A DNA stretch of 64,000 nucleotides, taken from positions 124,001-188,000 of the forward strand of contig OZ247499.1 of assembly GCA_965233625.1 (NCBI GenBank), read 5' to 3'. Shown piece after piece: positions 11,372 to 20,846 of this stretch (positions within the stretch are counted from its first letter, which is position 1; the number at the start of each line of letters is the position of its first letter). The stretch comes from G965233625 sp965233625. Its GTDB lineage: Bacteria > Planctomycetota > Planctomycetia > Pirellulales > Pirellulaceae. The notes under the pieces were generated by a model. The model was not told the origin of the DNA and ran no database searches. It saw nothing but the letters and a program-made list of their open reading frames with translations. A program made the translations under genes and the position numbers.

Positions 11372-13928
11372 ATGTTTGAGTTGCGTGTATTGAATCTGAT
11401 CGCGATGGAGTGTTCCCGCGCTCCAAGCAAAACCACACTTGCGGCGACGGTCACGCATCTCATGCGTCGAATGCTCCACGCCGATTTAGTTGCGCTGGCG
11501 CTCCGTGACGGCCATAGTCCAGATCTGTTCTGGCAAGCTCCGGCGGGTGCAAAACCAACTTCCACAGCATGTCGCAGTCAGGCGATAGAATATCTGGCAA
11601 CCATTGCGGAAAATGGTCACGCGTCACCACATGGATTGTCGGTGGATGTAGCGGTAGGCGAAGCTCAGGCCAACGGTGCGTGCATGTTTGCCTCCATCGT
11701 CGCACCGGGTTCCTTTACCTGTGATCCAGGCTTCTCGCGAAAACGCCGGGGCGTTTGCCGAGGTGGACAGGAGCTGGTTGGAAGCAGCAGCTATTTCCGT
11801 GGGCAATGGATTGCAGCGCCTCTATGCGGCAGAATCTCAAGCCCCTTTTCAGGTCGGCTTTGACCACCTGCAAGCCGCGACCCCGGTCCTCGAAGAAATT
11901 ACCGCGTCCAAAGATTATGAGGGGCTCCATAAGCAACATCTTGCGCTACTAGACCTCCACCTCCAAACGTCCAGTCAGCTTAAACGGATCCAGCACGCCA
12001 TCGGTGGCGCGGCGGATGGTTTGTGGGAATGGGATGTTACGGCCGGTAGAGTCTGGTCATCAGCGCGGTTGATGGAGATGCTTGGCTACGAACCTTGCGA
12101 AGCCGTTCACGACGAACTTTTCTGGGTTGATGTAATACATTCTGATGATATGGAGCGAGTGGGCGAAGCGATACAGGCGCATGTTCACCAGGGCGCTGTT
12201 TACGATCTTGAATTCCGTGTCCGTAACGCATCCGGCGAGCATCACTGGGTGCGTTCGCGTGCGCGCATGCAGTACGATAGCAATTCGCTTCCCTGGCGGA
12301 TGTCTGGCTCTATTCAGGATATTCATCAGGCGTATCTCAACCGCCAGAAATTACAGTCCACCCGCCGGACCCTTCACCTGGCGCTTCATGCCGCCGAACT
12401 GGCGCCATGGCAGTGGAATGTAAAAACCAACCACGTTGATTATTTCCCGGAATGGGCGGTGCAACTGGGGCACGAACCATCCGAGTTGACGGGCTACTAT
12501 TCCGAATGGGAAAGCCGGCTGCATCCGGATGACGTCGAGCCGACCTTAGCCAGGATCGATCAGTACCTGAAACGGGAAATACCCAAGTACGATGTGATAT
12601 TCCGCTTGCGTCACAAGGATGGTTCGTACCGTCACATCCGTTCGTTTGGATTAGCGGAATGGGATCAGGACGGCAAGCCACTACGTATGCTGGGCTGTCA
12701 TGCTGACATTACTGCCCGCGTGGTTGCAGAACAGCAACGGTCAACGCTTGAAGCACAGGTGCGTCATCAGCAGAAACTTGAAAGCCTGGCGACAATGGCC
12801 AGCGGTGCGGCTCACGACTTCAATAACTATCTTACTGTCATCCAAGGCAGTGCCAGTCTGGGCAAAGCACTTTTGAATCGCGGTGGAGAAAATCCTTCGC
12901 TGCGCGACCTGCTCACGGAGATCGAAGCCACGGCGGAGCAGGCTGCAGATCTTACCCGGCAGATGTTGATGTTCGCAGGCCGTGGAAGATTCTTTGTGAA
13001 ATGGTTCCGCCTGGATTCGCACGTCCGTGACATGCAGCCGTTGCTCTCGCAGTTCCTTACCAGAGGGGCCAAGCTACAGCTCGACTTGAAACAGGCCACC
13101 GTGGCAGGTGACGAGACGCAGGTACGACAGGTCGTGATGAATCTGGTTACCAATGCAGTCACCGCGCTGGAAGGTAATCCCGGCGTGATCCGCGTATCGA
13201 CCTCGGTGCAGCAGTTCGATAAACGCTCACTGCAATCAACACAACTTTCCGATCTCGTAGAGGGCGACTATGCATGTCTAGAAGTCGAAGACGACGGCTG
13301 CGGCATGACAGAGGAAACCATTTCCCGGATCTTCGAGCCGTTTTTCACGACTCGTGGCGATGGAAAGGGTATTGGGCTGGCTGCTGTTCAGGGAATCCTG
13401 CGAAGTCTTAATGGGGCGATCCAGGTTGATAGTTTTCCTGGGCGTGGCTCCTGCTTCTGGGTGTTTCTTCCAGCCGCCGCTGAGACGGTTCCTGAGGTGG
13501 ACGACATCCCGGAGCCAGGCAGTTTTAGTCTCGAGGCCGACACGCATACCGTGTTGCTGGTCGACGATAATCCCAATGTGTTACAGACGATTGAGTCGTT
13601 GTTGAAAGAGAACGGAGTCGCAATTCTTTCCGCTGGCGATGGTTCTGCAGGTCTGGAAATGTATCGGTTGAATCAGAACCGTATTTCAGCAGCCTTGCTG
13701 GACGTTAATCTGCCAGAGTCAAACGGTTTTGATCTGCTACGTAGAATTCACGACATCGATCCTGACCTGCCCGTCGCACTGATGAGCGGCGACGCGAATC
13801 CAATGATGTTAACGGAGTTGCGTGAAAGCTGCGCCGATGCGTTTATCGAAAAACCCTTTCAGGCGAGCATTCTGAATGATCTAATACGCCGGATGATTCA
13901 TTCTCGTCACGAAAGCAGGGCCACCTGA
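11372..13928 (+). CDS. GAF-PAS-PAS hybrid histidine kinase with receiver domain (one frameshift)
   Basis: The first reading frame (from 11372) encodes a GAF-like N-terminus that breaks after about residue 110. The GAF continuation (PVIQASRENAGAFAEVDRSWL) is in the frame starting at a GTG at 11676, so an indel near 11700 is likely. In the 750-residue frame: a coiled linker (to 105), PAS1 (about 108-220), PAS2 (about 230-350), HisKA with H380 in GAAHDFNN, HATPase_c (VMNLVTNAVTAL, DDGCGMTEE, GKGIGLAAVQ) and a C-terminal receiver domain with D676 in LLDVNLP and K in FIEKPF. The GAAHDFNN type is typical of NtrB-like/hybrid kinases. It sits next to a FixJ-like regulator and divergent from the tad operon, which it may control. 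Confidence 0.8.
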
Positions 13929-13972
13929 TCAACGCACCTGACATCTAAGAATTGTTGTTATTGAGGGGTACA

Positions 13973-14617
13973 ATGAACGAGATTTTCAACGTCGTGATTG
14001 TGGACGACATGCCGGCCATTGTGAGAATGATCGGCATGCAATTGACGGCCACGGGGCAGTTTTCGTGTACGGGCTTTACGTCGGCAACCGAGTTACTGGG
14101 CGAGTACGATCCGCGAGACACCGACTGTATTGTGGCGGATATTAAGATGCCGATCGTCGATGGAGTGGAACTGCACCAGAACGTCGTTTCGGAATTCCCC
14201 GATCTGTCTTTCGTCTTTCTTACAGGTCAGGCCGATGTGCGGACTGCGGTGCAGTTGATGGAACAAGGCGCTTTTACACTGCTTGAAAAGCCGTTCAAGA
14301 AAGAAGAGCTTATCAACAAGGTCTACCATGCCTGCCGGCGGACATCCGAACTGAAATCACGGAGGCAGGAACGGTCCGAAATTGAATCGCGGTTTGCGGA
14401 ACTTACGGAAGACGAACGCGAAGTGATGGAGTACATCCTGGCCGGCGAGTCGAACAAAACGATGGCAGCGGATCTTGCGATGAGTCTGCGAACCATTGAC
14501 CGGCGCCGGCTTTCGGTCTTCGAGAAGATGGGTGTGCAAAACGCATCGGAACTCATCGCACAAATGGCCGTGCACCGCCGCCAGCCGCACGTTTCGGCAG
14601 TGGGCGCCCGCGCCTGA
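13973..14617 (+). CDS. FixJ/NarL-type response regulator
   Basis: About 214 residues. The ATG at 13973 is preceded by GAGGGG at good spacing, so I prefer it over the upstream in-frame start. The receiver domain has VIVDDMP at the N-terminus, the phosphoacceptor Asp in IVADIKMP, and Lys in LLEKPFKKEE. A short linker leads to a LuxR-type helix-turn-helix (TEDEREVMEYILAGESNKTMAADLAMS then RTIDRRR). It lies 44 bp after the hybrid kinase, so the two probably form a phosphorelay. Targets could include the divergent tad operon, but nothing in the sequence proves this. Confidence 0.85.
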   Translation: MNEIFNVVIVDDMPAIVRMIGMQLTATGQFSCTGFTSATELLGEYDPRDTDCIVADIKMPIVDGVELHQNVVSEFPDLSFVFLTGQADVRTAVQLMEQGAFTLLEKPFKKEELINKVYHACRRTSELKSRRQERSEIESRFAELTEDEREVMEYILAGESNKTMAADLAMSLRTIDRRRLSVFEKMGVQNASELIAQMAVHRRQPHVSAVGARA

Positions 14618-14706
14618 TTCTCATCAGCGTGACCGGGCGTTTCTGAAATCCCGCGGTGTGTGCGCTGCTGCGGGTGTCATGCACCGCAGGGCGACAAGTT
14701 TTTCCA

Positions 14707-17184
14707 TTAAAGGCCAAATGGATTGTCGACTGGTTTGTCTGGCTTCTCCGGGTCCGCCGGAGGATCAAGCGAGAAGGGATCGTCATCAACCGGCTGGTCA
14801 GGCACAAAAAAATCAGTGGGCGGCGTATCGAATTCACGCTTCTTTTTTGCGGCTTCGGCTTCGCGTTTTCGTAGTTCGATGTAACTGCCTTCTAAAAGTC
14901 TGTCTTCCTTTCCGGGCCCTGCTTCGACAATGATTGCGGATTCGGTGAGGAGATGCTTCTCCTTGACATTGATGGCGTGGCAACGCGTTTGACAAAGGCC
15001 GCAGCCAACGCATTTGTCGGCAATGACAACCGGCGCGAGGAAGCCAGAGCCATCAACCGGCGCCCCTTGCGGGTCCACCTGAACTCCGACCTGCGTGTAC
15101 TCAATTGCCCGGTAGCCAGCCGCGTTACATTCCTGAACGCAGAGATCGCACTCCTCTTTCCCGGCAAACGGCAGGCATGTTTCTTCGTTAACGATTGCCA
15201 GCCCCATCCGCGCCACGCGTTTTTCCGCGATGTCCAGTTCGCGAATAGCGCCCGTAGGACAGACCTGTCCGCAGGCATTGCAGCTCGATTCGCAACCGGC
15301 CCAGTTGGCGTTGACCATCGGCGCCCAGAGACCGGCTAAGCCTTGTTCAAAACCTTCCACCTGCAGCACATTGTTGGGGCACGCCTTAAAACACTCTCCG
15401 CAGCGGATACACATCTGCAGGAAATCTTCCTCAGGCACGCTGCCTGGAGGACGAATGAGCGGCTTCTCAGGCGTAACCGCGCCGAAGGCGGAAGAAGCGT
15501 TTATCGCCGTGGCGAACCCAGCTCCGCCAACCACACCTGCGGTCACCCCAATGGCGGCGGAGAGGAAGCCGCGGCGCCCTAAAGCCGTTTCCCCTGTCGG
15601 TGGATCGCCGGGCACTTTGAGTTCCACCAGATTGGAACGCTCGACAAACTTGATGGCATGCGTTGGACAAACCCCGGCGCATGTCTGGCACAACGTGCAG
15701 TCGGTAACTCGCGTGGTGTAATCTGGTTTGATGGCATCGAATGGGCAGACCTCCACACACTTGTTGCAGTTGATGCAGCTCGATTCAACCTTGCGTTCGG
15801 TGATGCGAAACAGATTCCCAAGCGAAAACACGGCTCCGCTGGGGCAGACGTACTTACACCAGAAACGGGGCCGCAGTAATCCGAGGCCGAGCACGCTGAA
15901 GAAAAGAAGCACCGAAACCAGATGCCCCCAGTTCATGCCCGGCACTAGGCGCCAACCTCGGAGTAGCCCTGACTGTACTGGATCGCCGATGAACAACGCC
16001 CCCCGCGTGATGACGGGGATCGCTGCCACGTAACCCGATATCAGCACGCCGCAACCAGCCGCAACCAGCACCCCTAGCAATAGGAAGTATTTGATGTGCA
16101 CCCACCAGCCGTCCTGTGCGACGCGAAAACGGGTAACGCGTTTTCCCACCAGCCAATCGAAAAAGTCAATCGTCGTTCCCAGCGGACAGAGGTAGCCACA
16201 AAAACCGCGCGGGATCAGCACGCAGGCCAGCAGAATGACGCCCGCCGCAAATAGCGACCAGACCCAGTTGCGGCTTGCTATCGCAGTTGAAATGCTCACC
16301 AGCGGATCAATGGCCAGGAACATCTCGGCCGGAACCAGCTGTTTACCGGAGATGTTTTCGGCGTAATGGGATGGCCACGCATGGGGATCAACCGAATGCA
16401 TCGCCCACGGGCCAGGCCTTTCCAACAACCAGGCAACTTCCGCTTCTGTCAACGGCTTCTCTTCGCTTAACGTCAGTGACGCTGCATCTTTCTGCGTCAC
16501 CTTCATGGCGATTGATTTCGGCTCTGCGGCGGGGCCAGCTTCTGCTTCGGCAAGGTACACCAGCGGAGTCTCGTTCAACCATTCTGGCGGCGTTGTGTTT
16601 TCAAAAACGAAGTTGCCTTCGCCTGTAATCTCACGCAGTTGCCAACCGGCAGAGCTTTCTCCCGGTGCGGCGGGTCGCGCATCGTAGGGCCAACATACAT
16701 AGAAAAACAGACCGAGAAACAGCAGCAGGCAACCGGCTTGAACAAGCCTGCGGATGGGGGCCATCCGCCAAGTCGGGCCGATTCTTTGCAGGAAGTTGCG
16801 AACCCACCCACGGCGTTTCGTGGAACGGTTGGAGAACCATGACCCGGGCAGTGTGCGGCGCAGAAATCCGTACAGCAAACCATCCGCAGGGTCGACACGG
16901 TCGTCCTTCGGCCGCCTTAACATCGACAGATATAAGTCCAAGCGAAGCCACGCCGGTGAACGGCGGTTTCGCGACGTGATCAGCATGATGCTGCCCGCTG
17001 CAAACAACACGCAGCCCAAACTTAGAACAAGACCAGAACGTCCGAACATGAACTGCGCGAACGCGTCTTCAGAGTTCAGCCACGCCTGACATGACCAGCC
17101 CGCCAGGCCTCCGCCAACTAGCAGGAGCGCAAGTCCGAGCAAACTCACTCGCAGTCTGCTCCAGATGTAAGTCTCCCCGGACAT
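14707..17184 (-). CDS. Membrane polyferredoxin, NapH-NapG-like fusion
   Basis: An 825-residue inner-membrane iron-sulfur protein. N-terminal helices and a NapH/NosR-like membrane core (including GFCGYLCPLGTTIDFFDWLV and CKYVCPSGAVFSLGNLF) are followed by two 4Fe-4S motifs (CINCNKCVEVCP, CTLCQTCAGVCP). A twin-arginine-like segment (GRRGFLSAAIGVTAGVVGGA, about residues 530-555) precedes a second ferredoxin region with CIRCGECFKACP, a C-S-S-C-x-x-C motif, CDLCVQEC and CVGCGLCQTRC. This resembles NapH fused to NapG. It probably carries electrons across the membrane from quinol to the FMN-binding partner upstream. The acidic, Pro-rich tail is variable. It starts 3 bp after the FMN-binding gene. 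Confidence 0.8.
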   Translation of the reverse strand: MSGETYIWSRLRVSLLGLALLLVGGGLAGWSCQAWLNSEDAFAQFMFGRSGLVLSLGCVLFAAGSIMLITSRNRRSPAWLRLDLYLSMLRRPKDDRVDPADGLLYGFLRRTLPGSWFSNRSTKRRGWVRNFLQRIGPTWRMAPIRRLVQAGCLLLFLGLFFYVCWPYDARPAAPGESSAGWQLREITGEGNFVFENTTPPEWLNETPLVYLAEAEAGPAAEPKSIAMKVTQKDAASLTLSEEKPLTEAEVAWLLERPGPWAMHSVDPHAWPSHYAENISGKQLVPAEMFLAIDPLVSISTAIASRNWVWSLFAAGVILLACVLIPRGFCGYLCPLGTTIDFFDWLVGKRVTRFRVAQDGWWVHIKYFLLLGVLVAAGCGVLISGYVAAIPVITRGALFIGDPVQSGLLRGWRLVPGMNWGHLVSVLLFFSVLGLGLLRPRFWCKYVCPSGAVFSLGNLFRITERKVESSCINCNKCVEVCPFDAIKPDYTTRVTDCTLCQTCAGVCPTHAIKFVERSNLVELKVPGDPPTGETALGRRGFLSAAIGVTAGVVGGAGFATAINASSAFGAVTPEKPLIRPPGSVPEEDFLQMCIRCGECFKACPNNVLQVEGFEQGLAGLWAPMVNANWAGCESSCNACGQVCPTGAIRELDIAEKRVARMGLAIVNEETCLPFAGKEECDLCVQECNAAGYRAIEYTQVGVQVDPQGAPVDGSGFLAPVVIADKCVGCGLCQTRCHAINVKEKHLLTESAIIVEAGPGKEDRLLEGSYIELRKREAEAAKKKREFDTPPTDFFVPDQPVDDDPFSLDPPADPEKPDKPVDNPFGL

Positions 17185-17187
17185 AAG

Positions 17188-18483
17188 CTACCTGGCTCCC
17201 TTGGCCAGCGCCTTAGCAGACGCGTTTACAATTGCCTGGGACGTGATGGTCGCCCGCGAAGTGGCGTCGATGCCGTTGATGGATTGTTTGTCGATGATTT
17301 TCCGCGGCGTATCATCGAGCGCTGAATAAAACTGTTTTTCGTTGTGCCTGGTGACAGCGACGTCCGAAATCCTTGCGTTGTTCACCGTGACTTTTACTTC
17401 CAACGCCCCGTTGTAGCCGGTGCTTGATGCGGTGTAGGTGCCATCTTTGACCTTTGTGACATCCGCTTTCTCGTAGAGTCTGATTGCTTCGATGCTTTCC
17501 TTCGCACGGGCTTCAAACCGTTTCTGGTAATCCGCATTCCGCGCGCGGCCGGCGGACAATACTTTTTCGTAAAATGCGATGGCCTGATCGTATTGTTTTG
17601 CCACCCGGCAAACATCACCTGCGGCAAGGTATGTCTGATGAGGCTGACTGCGCGCTGCCGCTGCGGCGAGTTTCAGCGCCGTTTTGGTTTCGCCCATATC
17701 CCCAAGCAATTTGATAGCGTCTGGGTGCAGTGTCCGGGCCTTCAACATGTCGAGCGCCATCTGCCGGTTGCCCAGCCGCCAGTAGCACTCGGCCAGACTG
17801 ATACCGTCGCGTGTCTGCACGGTGGCGCCTGCTTTCTCAAGCCAGAAAGCCGCGCGGGCGTAGTCCTGAAACAAAAAGAAATAAGCACTGCCCAGCGTCT
17901 TCATATCCCGCTGTAATAACGTCGGATTGTCTTTGTGAGAAATAGCGATTTCGTGCAGCAAACGCACGGCCCCCTGCCAACGGCTTTTGTTAGGGTAAAC
18001 CGTGGTCCACAGGTATTGTCCGACGTTTTTGTTCGCGTTCCAGCCCTTCGAAGGCGGTTTTAGCGGCCAGGAAAGGTCGAGACTTTTTGGATGTTCACGC
18101 TTTGCCGAGTCGTACCATTCAGGTGGCGTTGAACCTACTTTCTGAATGAGCTTCTTTACGTCAGCTGCGGATAGTTTGCCTTGTTCGCCCTCGACAGATG
18201 CGGCTGCCTTGGGCGTTAGTACGAACCGGCGGCCATTGATGGTAACCGCGTGTACCTGGGCGAACTGATAGGTGCGTTTGATGGATCGATTGCCGATGCG
18301 TGCGGAAAAATCGAATTCCTTTTCAGTCTTCCGGATTGGACCCATCTTGCCCGTCAACTTGGCGCCGCTCATGAGTTCCACCTCGTCTTGCGCCTGGCAT
18401 GCGGCGACACCAGTAAGAACTATGAACGCAGAAAGAACAGACGCGACGGCCAGCGGGAGAAGCCGGGAGAAGATGCCAGACAT
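17188..18483 (-). CDS. Secreted TPR-like protein with C-terminal FMN-binding domain
   Basis: A 431-residue exported protein (signal peptide LAVASVLSAFIVLTGVAACQA). The central part (about 130-340) is helical and TPR-like. The last 85 residues match FMN-binding domains of the NosR/RnfG type: DGTYTASSTGYNG, VTVNNARISDV and the likely covalent flavinylation segment SINGIDATSRATITSQAIV (a D-x-x-S/T-x-A/S-T pattern, with T or S as acceptor). ApbE, which attaches FMN to such domains, is encoded immediately upstream, and the polyferredoxin immediately downstream, which supports an extracytoplasmic flavin electron-transfer role. Confidence 0.8.
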   Translation of the reverse strand: MSGIFSRLLPLAVASVLSAFIVLTGVAACQAQDEVELMSGAKLTGKMGPIRKTEKEFDFSARIGNRSIKRTYQFAQVHAVTINGRRFVLTPKAAASVEGEQGKLSAADVKKLIQKVGSTPPEWYDSAKREHPKSLDLSWPLKPPSKGWNANKNVGQYLWTTVYPNKSRWQGAVRLLHEIAISHKDNPTLLQRDMKTLGSAYFFLFQDYARAAFWLEKAGATVQTRDGISLAECYWRLGNRQMALDMLKARTLHPDAIKLLGDMGETKTALKLAAAAARSQPHQTYLAAGDVCRVAKQYDQAIAFYEKVLSAGRARNADYQKRFEARAKESIEAIRLYEKADVTKVKDGTYTASSTGYNGALEVKVTVNNARISDVAVTRHNEKQFYSALDDTPRKIIDKQSINGIDATSRATITSQAIVNASAKALAKGAR

Positions 18484-18545
18484 AAACTCACTCCAGTCAT
18501 TGTGAGACGGCGCTACAGCGGTGGTTAGTATCGGACAAACCGGCT

Positions 18546-19610
18546 CTAGGCGGGAAAGCCAGAAGTAGAAACGATTTCGCCATTGCGCCGGACCAGGAGC
18601 ACATCGACACCGGCAAGATCAGAAGCCAGTTGCAGTCCCTGCCGGGGGCCGAGCACGAAGATCGCCGTTGATAGGGCGTCCGCTTGCATGCCGGTAGGCG
18701 CAGCGACCGAAACGCTGGCCAGGTCTGTGGGAGAGCGGCCTGTTCGCGGATCGAACAGATGGTGATGCGTCTTGTCGTCCGAGAAGGTGGTTGCATAGTC
18801 ACCCGATGTTGCAAGGGACCGCCCCTGCAAACGGGTCACTGCAACGTACGAATCGGCGACCCGCGGATGCTGAATGCCAACATTCCATTGCCGGTTCTCT
18901 TCGTTAACGCCATAACCGGCCAGTTCGCCCGTGTCGAGCAACGCGTGCTCCACGCCATGTTCCCGCAACGCCGCCCATGCCTTGTCGCAAGCAAAACCCT
19001 GCGCGATACCGTTGAGTGTGATCCGCCCGGCGCCTGCCGGATTCTCAAGCAACTGCACTCCTTCGGAATTGAACTGCAAACGCCGCCAATTCACCTGGCG
19101 TTTCGCCGCAGCAATTTCCGCATCCGTAGGAAGACGTTGCTGGGTTTTCGATTGTTGAAACAGATCCCACAGCGGTTGCACCGTGATATCAAAGGCGCCA
19201 TTCGTTCGGCGCGACAGGCTTTGTGCGTACTGCAATACTTCGACCAGCCACGGATCGGGGTCTTGCAACTGCTGGTTGGCGTTCAACCGTGAGAGTTCGC
19301 TCCCGTCGCGATAGATAGACATCGCTGCCTCGACGCGTTCAATGGCAGCGAACGCCGCTTTTATGGCCGCTTCTCGAACGTCGCGGCGCGGATGCACAAC
19401 CGTCAATGAGATATTGCTGCCGAGTGCGAACGACTCGTAGCGACTGCGGTTCTCGCTGCCGGTGCTTTCAACACCATCTGGCGACTGGCCGTCGCTCGTT
19501 AAGACACGGCGCCCCACTTCGCCACCGATCAGCGCGCAGGCGCCGAAGCCGCCAGCCGCCATGAGAAACCGCCGCCGTTTTATGATTTGCATCTTCTTGT
19601 TCCTGATCAC
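18546..19610 (-). CDS. apbE: ApbE, FAD:protein FMN transferase
   Basis: A 354-residue protein with a Tat-like N-terminus (KRRRFLMAAGGFGACALIGG). ApbE family landmarks: SLTVVHPRRDVREAA, the nucleotide-binding GRITLNGIAQGFACDKAW, LLDTGELAGYG, GRSLATSGDY, and HHHLFDPRTGRSP followed by MQADALSTAIFVLG. The enzyme transfers FMN from FAD to a Thr/Ser of periplasmic flavoproteins, here most likely the FMN-binding domain encoded next downstream (62 bp). First gene of the three-gene electron-transfer unit. An alternative start at 19592 is possible. Confidence 0.9.
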   Translation of the reverse strand: MIRNKKMQIIKRRRFLMAAGGFGACALIGGEVGRRVLTSDGQSPDGVESTGSENRSRYESFALGSNISLTVVHPRRDVREAAIKAAFAAIERVEAAMSIYRDGSELSRLNANQQLQDPDPWLVEVLQYAQSLSRRTNGAFDITVQPLWDLFQQSKTQQRLPTDAEIAAAKRQVNWRRLQFNSEGVQLLENPAGAGRITLNGIAQGFACDKAWAALREHGVEHALLDTGELAGYGVNEENRQWNVGIQHPRVADSYVAVTRLQGRSLATSGDYATTFSDDKTHHHLFDPRTGRSPTDLASVSVAAPTGMQADALSTAIFVLGPRQGLQLASDLAGVDVLLVRRNGEIVSTSGFPA

Positions 19611-19756
19611 TCAACCGTCTCAGAGCCCCCGTCAGCCAAGTTGAATCATCATAAAGGGCATCCGTTGGCACGTCAAAATTTTGGGTGTGCCGTGGAGCCA
19701 GCATGAAATGCCTCGACCAGGTCGTTTAGATTCTTAGAATGATCGCGCCATCTGCA

Positions 19757-19790
19757 GCAAAAAACGCCCCGGTCCTTTACACCGGGGCGT
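19757..19790 (-). terminator. Intrinsic terminator after the ARPP-1-like gene
   Basis: A perfect 10-bp stem ACGCCCCGGT/ACCGGGGCGT with a 7-nt loop is followed on the - strand by a run of six T (positions 19764-19758). It lies 22 bp beyond the stop of the ARPP-1-like gene and separates it from apbE. Confidence 0.85.
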
Positions 19791-19811
19791 CTGGTATTTC
19801 CTGCGTTCCTG

Positions 19812-20846
19812 TTAGATGGCGAACGGCTGGGCGTTCTGCCATTTGTTTTGCGAGAGCCATTTCTGCGTGGCTGGCAACGATGCATAAACGATTCGCTCTC
19901 CGTCACGAATCACCTGCCCGGTGAAGCGGGCCGACTGTACCGTGTCAATCGTCAAGCCGGCGGACGATTCATCCTGCGAGAGCGTCAATTCCTCGTCCAG
20001 CAGTGCACGGACGGTCGCTTTGGCTCGCTCATCTTCCTGACGCGCGATTTCTGAAATGACGGATTCCAGCTCATCGAGTGAAGTTGCCTCGGGCAGCGGC
20101 GTGCGCGAAGCAGGGGCTTCCGGCTGCTCTCCCTTCAACTGCGCGACACGGATGGCCAGCGAACCGTAGCACTCACGGATCAGGCAGGGCCACACGTTCT
20201 GCCAGTATTTACACGACGGCGCACGTTCGACGCCCACCACCTGATCGTCCACCAGGATGATGGCCCCCGTCTGGCCCGGCACGCACTCGAACTCGGCCAC
20301 GAATTCGTCCAGCTCCTTGCGGAAGTGTTTCAGGAAGAATTCCAGGTGACCAGCCGCCTGGACACCCATCTCACGGTTGAACGTGGCAATCGCTTCCCAC
20401 AGCTTGTTGTAGCTCCGCTCCTTGCGTACTTCCAAAGCCCGCTCGCGAAGCGCATACGGCAGAATCAACATGCGGTAGGCGCCACGCTTGATGAAACCGC
20501 CTTGCGACTGCTGAATGCACATGGCCGTGTTGTATGATCGCTCGGCAGAAGGCTGCACCAGTCCTGCGTGAGCCATCGCATGGTCCTGTGCGGCCTGCTT
20601 CACCATGTATCCCGCATGACACGGCACAATCATCAGGCTATCACCTGGATTCCGGAATCCGAGCGTACCGTAGCTGGTCGTGAAGACATCGGCGCCGGCT
20701 TCGACGGGTGAGACAAAGCGATTGTCAGACAGGTCACTCACTAAAGGTATGACCTGCATGTAACCAACGCTTTGCATCCGTCCCGGTGTGCAACCATGAA
20801 GTACGTCCGCCAGACGGATCTTCTTTTGTCGCTTACTGAAAAACAT
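19812..20846 (-). CDS. ARPP-1 / DUF6569-like protein
   Basis: A 344-residue cytoplasmic protein. The pattern of an early N-x-G-D-SLMIVP segment, a Gly-rich stretch (QGGFIKRGAY), LWEAIATFNREMGV and the C-terminal TGAIILVDDQVVGVERAPS followed by YWQNVWPCLIRE resembles ARPP-1 (ARG and rhodanese-phosphatase-superfamily-associated protein, DUF6569), whose typical end is 'G.vVai.g.VvG.dlFdsp.tf...WP.LlrsY'. ARPP-1 has been linked by gene neighbourhood to conflict and ADP-ribose/RNA-processing operons; its biochemical role is not known to me. Its ATG lies 8 bp before the end of the upstream vWA gene, so the two are translationally coupled. Identification is by eye. Confidence 0.65.
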   Translation of the reverse strand: MFFSKRQKKIRLADVLHGCTPGRMQSVGYMQVIPLVSDLSDNRFVSPVEAGADVFTTSYGTLGFRNPGDSLMIVPCHAGYMVKQAAQDHAMAHAGLVQPSAERSYNTAMCIQQSQGGFIKRGAYRMLILPYALRERALEVRKERSYNKLWEAIATFNREMGVQAAGHLEFFLKHFRKELDEFVAEFECVPGQTGAIILVDDQVVGVERAPSCKYWQNVWPCLIRECYGSLAIRVAQLKGEQPEAPASRTPLPEATSLDELESVISEIARQEDERAKATVRALLDEELTLSQDESSAGLTIDTVQSARFTGQVIRDGERIVYASLPATQKWLSQNKWQNAQPFAI

